Counted from the first letter of the stretch, positions 1 to 6,521 are shown. The stretch is 12,686 nt of DNA from Oscillospiraceae bacterium (GCA_009788105.1 WQSD01000016.1:1-12686), one strand, 5' to 3'. Notes: generated by a model not told the origin, from the sequence alone. Translations and numbers: made by a program.

Positions 1-2
1 CC

Positions 3-2108
3 TGCCGTGGGCAAGTTCCCACACCACCACCGCAACCGCCGCCACCGCCGCCGCCACCAACACCACCCGGCCCAAGCGTACCATATCCGGGCACACTTGT
101 CCGCCGTGGGTCAAGCGGTAATTCTGTGCGGCAAATCCAGACCTGCCTGAACAATCTCATCGGTGCAGGACTGAACGTTGACGGCAATTTCGGCTCTCTC
201 ACCGAAGCGGCTGTGCGGGAATTTCAGCGGAGAAACGGCTTGAATCCGGACGGCATTGTTGGGCCTGCAACTTGGGCGGTGATTTTCACCCAATGCAACC
301 CTAACAGCACCACACCCCCTCCGCCCCCTCCTCCGCCACCACCTCCACCAACGCCGCCGACACCCCCAAGCGGAAATCCCAGTGTGCCATATCCGGGGCT
401 AATCCTCCGCAATGGTATGCGTGGCGAAAGCGTTCGTCAGGTGCAAATTTGCCTGAACAATCTCATCGGCGCAGGGCTGAACCCTGATGGCGTGTTTGGG
501 CCGCTTACCGAAGCCGCCGTGCGAGAGTTCCAGCGTCGCATGGGGCAGAATGCAGACGGCTTAGTTGGGCCAATTACATGGAACAACATTTTCACCCGCT
601 GTAATCCAAGCGGCGGTGGTACACCAACACCTCCACCTCCACAGCCACCTCCGCCAACGCCGCCGACACCCCCAAGCGGCAACCCCAGTGTGCCATATCC
701 GGGGCTAATCCTCCGCAATGGTATGCGTGGCGAGAGCGTTCGTCAGGTGCAAATCTGTCTGAATAACCTCATCGGCGCAGGGCTGAACCCTGATGGCGTG
801 TTTGGGCCGCTTACCGAAGCCGCCGTGCGAGAGTTTCAGCGTCGCATGGGGCAAAATGCAGACGGCTTGGTTGGGCCAATTACATGGAACAACATTTTCA
901 CCCGCTGTAATCCAAGCGGCGGTGGTACGCCAACACCTCCGCCCCCACAGCCACCTCCACCAGCCCCTCCCACTCCACCAAGCGGAAATCCCAGCGTGCC
1001 ATATCCGGGGCTAATTCTCCGCAACGGTATGCGTGGCGAGAGTGTTCGTCAGGTGCAAATCTGCCTGAATAACCTCATCGGCGCAGGGCTGAACCCTGAT
1101 GGCGTGTTTGGACCGCTTACCGAAGCTGCTGTGCGAGAGTTTCAGCGCCGCATGGGGCAGAATGCGGACGGTCTTGTCGGGCCAATTACATGGAACAACA
1201 TCTTCACTCGCTGTAACCCAAGCGGCGGTGGTACGCCAACACCTCCGCCCCCACAGCCACCTCCACCAGCCCCTCCCACTCCACCAAGTGGCAATCCCAG
1301 CGTGCCATATCCGGGGCTAATCCTCCGCAACGGTATGCGTGGCGAGAGCGTTCGTCAGGTGCAAATCTGCCTGAACAATCTCATCGGTGCAGGGCTGAAC
1401 CCTGATGGCGTGTTTGGACCGCTTACCGAAGCCGCCGTGCGAGAGTTCCAACGTCGCATGGGGCAGAATGCAGACGGCTTAGTTGGGCCAATTACATGGA
1501 ACAACATCTTCACCCGCTGTAACCCAAGCGGCGGTGGTACGCCAACACCTCCAACGCAAGGGCAACGGACTATTGTCCTTGACCCCGGTCATGGGGGAAG
1601 TGACCCTGGCGCGGTGAACGGCAATCGCCTTGAAAAAGACGACAATCTGCGTATGTCACAGGCAATTGCTCGCATTCTTGAACGGTGCGGACAGCGTGTT
1701 GTGATGACACGAAACAGCGATGTTTTCCTCCCACTTACCGAACGTGCGAACATTTCCAATCGAAACAATGCGGATATTTTCGTGTCAATCCACCGAAATT
1801 CTTTCACCAACCCTGCCGCAAATGGGGTGGAAACTTTCGTGATGACCAACGCCCCTACTGCCACAGTTAATATGGCACGAATGGTGCAAAACGAAATGGT
1901 GAATGCAGGTGTTCAGTCAGACCGCGGCGTGAAACAGGCGAATTTTGTAGTGCTACGCAATACAAACGCACCAGCAATGCTTGTGGAACTTGGGTTTATC
2001 TCAAATGCACAAGATAACCACCTGTTCGACAGCCAGTTCAACGAGTACGCCGCTGCAATTGCGCGTGGCATTCTCCGTTCGCTGAATTTACCCACCTCTT
2101 GCGTGTAA
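3..2108 (+). CDS. N-acetylmuramoyl-L-alanine amidase with five peptidoglycan-binding domains, 5' end outside window
   Basis: Cell-wall hydrolase expected to cleave the bond between MurNAc and the L-Ala of the stem peptide, acting outside the membrane. The frame is open from position 3 to the TAA at 2106-2108; the GTG at 126 lies inside a domain, so the true start is upstream of the window. Seen in order: a proline-rich stretch, five PG_binding_1-type domains (core motifs SVRQVQICLNNLIGAG, FGPLTEAAVREFQRR, DGLVGPITW) joined by Pro/Thr/Gly linkers, then an Amidase_3 domain from about 1566. Its zinc/catalytic residues are present: His in DPGHGG (codon 1590), Glu in LEKDDN (1632), His in SIHRNS (1791), Glu in LVELGFIS (1986). 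Each binding domain has two cysteines, unusual for an exported protein unless they form disulfides. The signal peptide is not visible because the N-terminus is missing. Family call is firm; cellular role (separation, sporulation or lysis) is not determined. Confidence 0.93.
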   Translation, partial: CRGQVPTPPPQPPPPPPPPTPPGPSVPYPGTLVRRGSSGNSVRQIQTCLNNLIGAGLNVDGNFGSLTEAAVREFQRRNGLNPDGIVGPATWAVIFTQCNPNSTTPPPPPPPPPPPPTPPTPPSGNPSVPYPGLILRNGMRGESVRQVQICLNNLIGAGLNPDGVFGPLTEAAVREFQRRMGQNADGLVGPITWNNIFTRCNPSGGGTPTPPPPQPPPPTPPTPPSGNPSVPYPGLILRNGMRGESVRQVQICLNNLIGAGLNPDGVFGPLTEAAVREFQRRMGQNADGLVGPITWNNIFTRCNPSGGGTPTPPPPQPPPPAPPTPPSGNPSVPYPGLILRNGMRGESVRQVQICLNNLIGAGLNPDGVFGPLTEAAVREFQRRMGQNADGLVGPITWNNIFTRCNPSGGGTPTPPPPQPPPPAPPTPPSGNPSVPYPGLILRNGMRGESVRQVQICLNNLIGAGLNPDGVFGPLTEAAVREFQRRMGQNADGLVGPITWNNIFTRCNPSGGGTPTPPTQGQRTIVLDPGHGGSDPGAVNGNRLEKDDNLRMSQAIARILERCGQRVVMTRNSDVFLPLTERANISNRNNADIFVSIHRNSFTNPAANGVETFVMTNAPTATVNMARMVQNEMVNAGVQSDRGVKQANFVVLRNTNAPAMLVELGFISNAQDNHLFDSQFNEYAAAIARGILRSLNLPTSCV
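81..1556 (+). repeat. 306-bp in-frame tandem repeat encoding peptidoglycan-binding domains
   Basis: The landmark CCATATCCGG recurs at 81, 387, 693, 999 and 1305, a constant 306 bp (102 codons). Units starting at 387, 693, 999 and 1305 encode the same domain sequence; the linkers differ only by Thr/Ala. The first unit is divergent. The last unit ends at the linker that leads into the amidase domain. The nucleotide differences among the last four units are synonymous. Confidence 0.95.
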
Positions 2109-2121
2109 ATGAAGCAATAAC

Positions 2122-2163
2122 AAAAATTCAAGGAACTGACCTGGGTTAGTTCCTTGAATTTTT
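2122..2163 (+). terminator. Rho-independent terminator after the amidase gene
   Basis: A perfect 16-bp inverted repeat (2122-2137 with 2148-2163) encloses a 10-nt loop. The 3' arm ends in TTTTT. It starts 13 nt after the stop codon, so it should end the amidase transcript. Confidence 0.85.
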
Positions 2164-2184
2164 AATAACTTGAATTTTTAATAA
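2153..2184 (+). repeat. Perfect 16-bp tandem duplication of the terminator 3' arm
   Basis: CTTGAATTTTTAATAA occurs twice back to back (2153-2168 and 2169-2184). The first copy includes most of the 3' arm of the terminator, so the second copy provides an alternative 3' arm and a second U-rich tail. Confidence 0.85.
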
Positions 2185-2227
2185 TATGTAAACTTTCTCC
2201 AAAAAAAATCTTTTTCGCCTTTTTGTA

Positions 2228-2256
2228 TTGCTTTTTATCTCTGAAAAGGTTATAAT
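2228..2256 (+). promoter_or_regulatory. Sigma-70/SigA-type promoter for the membrane-protein gene
   Basis: TTGCTT (2228-2233), a 17-nt spacer, and a perfect TATAAT (2251-2256). The predicted start of transcription near 2263 falls exactly at the left edge of the repeat element that follows. Transcription from here would give the gene at 2533 a leader of about 270 nt. Confidence 0.7.
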
Positions 2257-2263
2257 TAAGTAC

Positions 2264-2393
2264 ATTTAAGGAGTGTTGAATAAAGACGGAACAAGGTCAA
2301 TCATGTTTCAATCTCGTTTTTCTTACTTAGCCAAAAATCGTTACTACGCAACGAAAAGCATTTTGGCAAAGTAAGAAAAATACGCTCCAGGCG
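2264..2393 (+). repeat. Stem-loop repeat element, copy A
   Basis: Non-coding element with a second copy at 12482-12686. Order: TTTAAGGAGTG, about 19 nt, GGTCAATCATGTT (2295-2307), GTTTCAATCTCG (2305-2316), a long stem (2317-2336 with 2361-2380; 20 positions, one A-A mismatch), an apical CGTT/AACG hairpin around TACGC, then CGCTCCAGGC. The flanks and apex match the other copy, while the long stem has a different sequence in each copy but still pairs. It sits in the leader of the 2533 gene. Function unknown. Confidence 0.75.
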
Positions 2394-2399
2394 TTTTTA

Positions 2400-2468
2400 G
2401 TAAGCGCCGAAGGTTGCGGTACGGGCGGTTCACCCGCACGGCAGGCAACTGGAGCTGCGTGAGCGACC
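2400..2468 (+). repeat. Module M repeat, copy A
   Basis: About 69 nt from GTAAGCGCCGAAGG to TGCGTGAGCGACC. Related copies lie at 6218-6521 (split) and 12526-12598 (minus strand). Shared blocks are AGCGCYGAAGG, GGGCGGTT-type sequence and TGCGTGAGCG. Here it lies 3' of the stem-loop element, outside it. Confidence 0.6.
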
Positions 2469-2469
2469 T

Positions 2470-2484
2470 GCGGAAAATCACCGC
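2470..2484 (+). repeat. 15-bp sequence shared with the palindromic element at 6266-6510
   Basis: GCGGAAAATCACCGC is found again, exactly and in the same orientation, at 6421-6435. It can fold as a small GCGG/CCGC hairpin. Here it lies between module M and the start of the 2533 gene. Confidence 0.6.
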
Positions 2485-2532
2485 CTATCCGCCGAGATAT
2501 TTAACACACTCATTTAAGCTAACGAGGAACCT

Positions 2533-3555
2533 ATGCAAACAAACACCAAAACCATTGCCCGCATCTATGTGTTCATTACTATAGGTATAGTTTTTGCCAC
2601 AGTCGCAACTGTGCTAAATTCTTTTCTTTTCCTGTTTCATTTTGACAGAGCCCTGCTACTGTTTGAGATAACAGCATACGCACAAGCATATTTCATGTTA
2701 TCCGGTGTTTTTTTGCTTTTCTGTTTTCTCCTATTGTTTGTATATGGCAAGTCCAAAAATGTACCCGAACACGCACCAAATAATATACTAATAAATATGT
2801 TATGCTCCTTCGGTTTTCTTTCGATTTTCATCACTACCATTCTTTTTTTCATTTTCATTTCCATACCAATCGGGCGGCACGAAGAAAGATTTAGCCAAAT
2901 ATCCTTGGCTTTCGCCCTGCCCGCCGGCGCATATTTCATTCATCATTTATACTCAGAAAACCGCAAAGCCAAAAACCTTTTAGGTTTTGCGGCGATTATA
3001 TGGAGCATTTTAATTTTGCTAAGCACTAATGCTTATATTTCTATCCCAATAAACTCTCCTTTGCGAGTTGGGCCTATCTTTTCTTTTTCAGCCATATTAT
3101 TATTTTTTGTTTCTGACATTAGAATGAACATTAACCGCCAAGTAAACGGAATGTTGTTTGCAAGCGGATTAGCTGTCACTTTCTTTTCTTTATCAAACGC
3201 CCTTCCCCAATTGTTTTTATCTGTGGCCGGACAACTTGACTTATCTCTTACAATATTCTACAACGCAACAGAAATTTTTATCGTTGTGTACGCAGTATCA
3301 CGAATGTTTTCTGCTGTTGCTCTCTTGAAATTGCCACCCTTAATAGAAGATGATTTCCACGAATCCGATGGGGACTTTGCTGAATGGATAATGTCATTAA
3401 ACAACCCAGACAACGAAATTTTTATTGAAGAGAACAATGGCATAGATTCCGAAAGAGCAAACGGCAACTCTGCCGAAATTGCAGACGCTCTTGCTTTTTT
3501 GCGTAAACATCAAATTCAACCGAATGTTGACGACATTCAAGTAGACGAAAAATAA
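2533..3555 (+). CDS. Unknown multi-pass membrane protein with acidic C-terminal tail
   Basis: 340 aa, family not recognised. The start ATG has GAGG at 2524-2527, 5 nt upstream. Hydrophobic segments suggest roughly eight membrane helices, at about residues 9-33, 44-70, 86-113, 122-139, 146-165, 178-194, 205-229 and 240-264. The last about 75 residues are hydrophilic and acidic (EDDFHESDGDFAEW, then Asn/Glu-rich), probably a cytoplasmic tail. No catalytic motif is visible. It stands alone: a promoter and a structured repeat-rich leader precede it and a terminator follows. A sensor, anchor or transporter-like role cannot be told apart from sequence alone. Pyrimidine-rich codons (many TTT/ATT) give it a lower GC look than its neighbours, which may only reflect its membrane content. 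Confidence 0.8.
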   Translation: MQTNTKTIARIYVFITIGIVFATVATVLNSFLFLFHFDRALLLFEITAYAQAYFMLSGVFLLFCFLLLFVYGKSKNVPEHAPNNILINMLCSFGFLSIFITTILFFIFISIPIGRHEERFSQISLAFALPAGAYFIHHLYSENRKAKNLLGFAAIIWSILILLSTNAYISIPINSPLRVGPIFSFSAILLFFVSDIRMNINRQVNGMLFASGLAVTFFSLSNALPQLFLSVAGQLDLSLTIFYNATEIFIVVYAVSRMFSAVALLKLPPLIEDDFHESDGDFAEWIMSLNNPDNEIFIEENNGIDSERANGNSAEIADALAFLRKHQIQPNVDDIQVDEK

Positions 3556-3560
3556 AAACT

Positions 3561-3591
3561 CACCCCACCGAAGAAATGTTTCGATGGGGTG
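3561..3591. terminator. Bidirectional terminator between convergent genes
   Basis: CACCCCA (3561-3567) pairs with TGGGGTG (3585-3591), and CGAA with TTCG inside it after one C-A mismatch; 7-nt loop. It is followed by a T-rich stretch on the plus strand (TTATTATTTT), and the minus strand also reads into GAGTTTTTATTTTT. It serves the genes ending at 3555 (+) and 3608 (-). Confidence 0.8.
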
Positions 3592-3607
3592 CTTATTATT
3601 TTGTCGC

Positions 3608-4183
3608 TTACACACGCTTAATTACTTCTACCAGTTCTTCCCGACTCGCCACCATAGTCAAGGCTTGTGCCAACCCTTCCCCTGTTAAAGATGGAGGCAA
3701 TCCAAGGTGTTCCAACACTTTTCGTCGCACTTCTCCGCTGTCCGAGTGTCCCGACAAGCCAAGGTCGTACAAGTCTGCACGGGTGATTGGTGTGCGGTGG
3801 GGCAACTCACCCTCATAGGGGCGCAAAATCTGCCGCAACTGTGCAAAATCGGTGTCCTCCACCCCAAGAATGCCACATTCCGTCTTTCTTGCCCCTTTGC
3901 CGTAAATCGGCGAGGTGTACAGGTGAATCATAGCTTCCGCAGGCAAAATCGAGCGGAAATACCCACGGATAACCTGCCCTGCGCCGTCGCTGTCTGTAAG
4001 GACGATAATCTTACTATGCTCGGCAATTCGACGGAAAAAGTCTGCCTTTTCCTTTTGGCGAAACACCCCAAAGCCATCAGTGACAATCACATTCGCTTGG
4101 GCGACAGCAAGCACTCGCTCGCGGTCGTGTTTCCCCTCGACTATAATAGGATATGAAATTTGAAGTTTAGCATTTTTACCCAA
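3608..4183 (-). CDS. RNase M5-like Toprim protein with C-terminal DUF4093-type region
   Basis: About 191 aa from a proposed TTG start at 4183-4181. The N-terminal half is a Toprim fold: the Glu motif is IIVEGKHD, and the Asp motif is IVLTDSDGAG with both metal-binding aspartates. The C-terminal half (ADLYDLGLSGHSDSGEVRRK...LGLP...TGEGLAQAL) matches the region that follows Toprim in RNase M5, the 5S rRNA maturase. The open frame continues upstream to 4279, but that part reads inside the flavoprotein gene and looks unlike a Toprim N-terminus. The TTG is preceded by AGGGAGAG, and it overlaps the flavoprotein stop by 8 bp, suggesting coupled translation. It differs from classical RNase M5 in the Asp motif (SDGAG rather than PDFPG), so it may be a paralogue with another RNA substrate. 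Start choice is uncertain. Confidence 0.8.
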   Translation of the reverse strand: MGKNAKLQISYPIIVEGKHDRERVLAVAQANVIVTDGFGVFRQKEKADFFRRIAEHSKIIVLTDSDGAGQVIRGYFRSILPAEAMIHLYTSPIYGKGARKTECGILGVEDTDFAQLRQILRPYEGELPHRTPITRADLYDLGLSGHSDSGEVRRKVLEHLGLPPSLTGEGLAQALTMVASREELVEVIKRV

Positions 4184-6029
4184 TATTCCCACTCTCCCTG
4201 AACTCACGCCACACATTCTCGAAAAATTCGTCGTCTTGTGGGATAGGGCGCACCTGCCGCCATGAGTATTTTCCGCCATCTGAAGTATACTTCACCGTCT
4301 GCACCTTGTCTGTTGGCAGGGTGGATATGCTTCCGCCTACGTAAATAGCACTGCCGCGGTTGCCCCCGCCCTGCGCCGCATAGTCAAGCATTGCCCCAAG
4401 GTACATAACCTGGGACAGCAACACATCACGATACTGATACACCTTCCACAGCTGGCTTGAGTCGGCAATTTTTACTTCAGCAAAGGTGGAAAGCTGTTTT
4501 TTCGCCACCTGGAGTGCCGCTGCAATGCCGACGTTGTCACGGATAGCCCCTGCACACTGGGTCATGGTGGTAGCCGCAGCCTCCCACAAGGCGTCAACGT
4601 TGCCCTTTTCGCCCACACAGGCGGCGATAGCGGTGATTTTCTCGATGTCTGCAATAGTCGCAGGGGAAAACTCTGCCACCTCGCCATGCCCTTTTGTGCC
4701 AACATACATTGCCGCACGGGTTGAGCCAACCTGCCCCGAATTCAGCGCACTCCCACCCGGACGGTACACCCCATGAGTAGCGGCGGCTTCACCAACGGCG
4801 AACAGCCCGCCAATGCTGGTCTGCCACCAAGCGTCCACATCAATGCCACCATTGTTGTGCTGTGCGCACAGAGCAATTTCAAGGGGCTGTGTTTCCAAAT
4901 CCACGTTAAAGTCGCGGTAAAAGTCAATGGCAGGCTGGTTCATGTGGGCAAGCCGCTGATACGGCGTGCCGAAGCAAGCTCCGCCTTTCTCCAAATACTC
5001 CCGCGCTTCGGTTGGGAGAGCGGCAAAGTCAACATCTTTGTCCGCCGGGTTAGAGCGAAAGTCAAGAAACACCCGCCGCCCAGCACATATCTCCCGATGA
5101 ACGATAATATCCACAGTAGACGAGCCACTTTCCGCTCGCTTAGCATCAAAGGGCCATTGGTAGCCCTTTAGGAACACATGACCAAGGTCAAGGGTGATTT
5201 CCCGCACGTCGCCGCCATCTTTGTCAGTGGAGATAAACTTGGGAAGCACCTGCATATACGTCCCAGACACGTTCCAACGGGGGGCAACAGAGGACAAGCC
5301 GAACTGCCACTCGGTCAGGTTTTTCCCCGTTGCTCCCGCCTCGAAAACAATACCGCTTGAGCCATAGTGACCCAGGGGAAACACGCTGTCGCGGTACATT
5401 CCTGCAGGCGCACCTGTAGAGGCAATCACGTTGCGACAAGCGAAAATGGCGAACTGCTCCTCTGTGCCTTGCTTGTCCAGCACAAGGCAGAGCAGTCCGA
5501 CGATTTTGCCCTCTTGCACGATATATTGTATCACTTGATAGCCGTCAAATGTGGGTATACCACGGCTTTCCACCGAATGCTGTAGTGTCTCGGTCATCTT
5601 TTTCGATGTGTACGGGCCAACGCTGGTGGCACGTTGGCGGGGGTCGTGGTCGGTTTTATAGCCCACATACTCCCCGAAACGCCCACGGGGAAAAGGCACG
5701 CCAAGCTCCACAAGCCGCATAAAGCTACCTGCAGAGTGTGCCGCCTCGCATAGGGCGTGATCCCCGTCCATACAGCCCCCCTCGAAAAGGGTTTGTGCCA
5801 TTTCACGCACGCTGTCCGGCTCGCCGCCTGATAGGGTGAGCTTGTAGTATGTTTGCTTGTCCGAACCGGTGTTGCGAGAAGTACCGCGGTTCACCCCCTC
5901 GGTGACAATGGCAATGTCAGTCTGCCCATAAGAATGCAGACGGTCTGCGGCGTTATAGCCTGCCGCCCCTGTACCCACAATAACTGTGTTAAATTTGTGT
6001 ACTGGAATGATGTATTTACCGATTTTCAT
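4176..6029 (-). CDS. FAD-binding fumarate reductase/succinate dehydrogenase-type flavoprotein
   Basis: 617 aa. Start ATG at 6029-6027 with AGGAGA about 8 nt upstream; a longer in-frame extension to 6131 has no such signal and runs into a repeat. An N-terminal dinucleotide-binding motif (VIVGTGAAGYNAADRL) is followed by an FAD_binding_2-type body, and the C-terminal FAD signature reads GLFAVGEAAATHGV then RPGGSALNSGQVGSTRAA. His in AQHNNGG and Arg in YRPGGS correspond by position to the substrate-binding His and Arg of fumarate reductases. No iron-sulfur subunit, cytochrome or flavin-transferase gene is nearby, so it is probably a soluble single-subunit oxidoreductase. Its substrate is unknown: fumarate reductase, aspartate-oxidase-like or another 2-enoate/alpha-hydroxy activity are all possible. 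It is cotranscribed with, and overlaps, the Toprim gene. Confidence 0.85.
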   Translation of the reverse strand: MKIGKYIIPVHKFNTVIVGTGAAGYNAADRLHSYGQTDIAIVTEGVNRGTSRNTGSDKQTYYKLTLSGGEPDSVREMAQTLFEGGCMDGDHALCEAAHSAGSFMRLVELGVPFPRGRFGEYVGYKTDHDPRQRATSVGPYTSKKMTETLQHSVESRGIPTFDGYQVIQYIVQEGKIVGLLCLVLDKQGTEEQFAIFACRNVIASTGAPAGMYRDSVFPLGHYGSSGIVFEAGATGKNLTEWQFGLSSVAPRWNVSGTYMQVLPKFISTDKDGGDVREITLDLGHVFLKGYQWPFDAKRAESGSSTVDIIVHREICAGRRVFLDFRSNPADKDVDFAALPTEAREYLEKGGACFGTPYQRLAHMNQPAIDFYRDFNVDLETQPLEIALCAQHNNGGIDVDAWWQTSIGGLFAVGEAAATHGVYRPGGSALNSGQVGSTRAAMYVGTKGHGEVAEFSPATIADIEKITAIAACVGEKGNVDALWEAAATTMTQCAGAIRDNVGIAAALQVAKKQLSTFAEVKIADSSQLWKVYQYRDVLLSQVMYLGAMLDYAAQGGGNRGSAIYVGGSISTLPTDKVQTVKYTSDGGKYSWRQVRPIPQDDEFFENVWREFRESGNIG

Positions 6030-6109
6030 TTGTTTTTCTCCTGTGGTGTACATCATTTTGTCTGTTTTTCGTACATTTTCGCGGTAAATCCGCCAGACTA
6101 AAACACCTT

Positions 6110-6122
6110 GGGGCGTTGCCCC
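6110..6122. other. Small GC hairpin in the flavoprotein leader
   Basis: GGGGC (6110-6114) pairs with GCCCC (6118-6122) around GTT. It lies about 80 nt upstream of the flavoprotein start, next to the 30-bp palindrome, and would be part of that gene's leader if transcription starts further upstream on the minus strand. Confidence 0.5.
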
Positions 6123-6130
6123 AAACCCCA

Positions 6131-6160
6131 CCAGAAAACTTTTTGCAAAAAGTTTTCTGG
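6131..6160. repeat. Perfect 30-bp palindrome
   Basis: The arms 6131-6145 and 6146-6160 are exact reverse complements, centred on TTGCAA. It starts with CCAGAAAAC and ends with GTTTTCTGG. It overlaps the left arm of the adjacent terminator-like hairpin by four bases (CTGG, 6157-6160). Confidence 0.85.
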
Positions 6161-6207
6161 ACTTTCAAAAACCTTGGTACAAAAAAAGTTTTTAGTCCAG
6201 TTTTTTT
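6157..6207 (+). terminator. Terminator-like hairpin reading on the plus strand
   Basis: CTGGACT (6157-6163) pairs with AGTCCAG (6194-6200), and AAAAAC with GTTTTT inside; seven T residues follow at once (6201-6207). This is a good intrinsic-terminator shape on the plus strand, although no plus-strand gene precedes it for more than 2.5 kb. It may limit antisense transcription or belong to the repeat complex. Confidence 0.5.
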
Positions 6208-6217
6208 CAAAGCCCTT

Positions 6218-6521
6218 GTGAGCGCTGAAGGCGACAGTATGGGCGGTTTAGCAAGTCGCCGAAATAGACTTGTGTCGAAACAAACTTATCGTCTTAATTC
6301 AAGCTCTCGGACTGTCATTGCAAAGGCGGTTTGTGCCGTGCAATCCAGTGAAAAGGCAAGAAATCGCCATAAATCAACCCGTAAAACAATGAAATTTCTC
6401 ATCCAACGACTGGATTGCACGCGGAAAATCACCGCTTTGCAATGACGATGCTGTTTGTTTGGGTTTAAGACTTGAAATTAAGCTGTTGTTTCTGTTTCGA
6501 TACAACCTTAATGCGTGAGCG
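6218..6521 (+). repeat. Module M repeat, copy B, interrupted
   Basis: The left part, GTGAGCGCTGAAGGCGAC... to GTCGCCGAAAT (6218-6265), and the right part ATGCGTGAGCG (6511-6521) match copy C (12526-12598), where GTCGCCGAAAT runs directly into GCGTGAGCG. The 245 bp between them is absent from copy C. Confidence 0.6.
6266..6510. mobile_element. 245-bp palindromic MITE-like insertion inside module M
   Basis: Near both ends is a 12-bp inverted repeat with one mismatch: TTGTGTCGAAAC (6270-6281) and GTTTCGATACAA (6494-6505). Inner arms are a second imperfect inverted pair, 6313-6350 and 6407-6447, each containing ATTGCAAAG...TGCAATCCAGT. Immediate flanks are AT on both sides, consistent with a 2-bp target duplication. 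No transposase or open frame of note lies within. The inner arms resemble the widespread intergenic CATTGC...GCAATCC palindromes of many bacteria. Confidence 0.55.

Noticed and set aside
224..1330. Several minus-strand and shifted-frame open reading frames in the amidase region, Gly/Val-rich or His/Pro-rich.
   Set aside because: They are shadows of the proline-rich linkers and repeated domains, with no start signals.
81..1556. Regular 306-bp repeats considered as CRISPR-like or satellite DNA.
   Set aside because: They are in frame, encode a known domain, have no spacers and differ only at synonymous sites.
2275..2373. Small open frame after AGGAG in the leader (TTG start, about 33 codons) through stem-loop copy A.
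   Set aside because: The matching place in copy C is read in another frame, so the protein is not conserved; the palindromic structure explains the sequence better.
4184..4279. Longer N-terminus for the Toprim protein up to 4279.
   Set aside because: It overlaps the flavoprotein coding end and lacks any Toprim-like sequence before the VEGKHD motif.
6116..6445. 109-aa open frame on the plus strand across the 6.1-6.4 kb repeats.
   Set aside because: It runs through the palindrome, the terminator-like hairpin, half of module M and the inserted element, and has no start signal. Repeat artefact.
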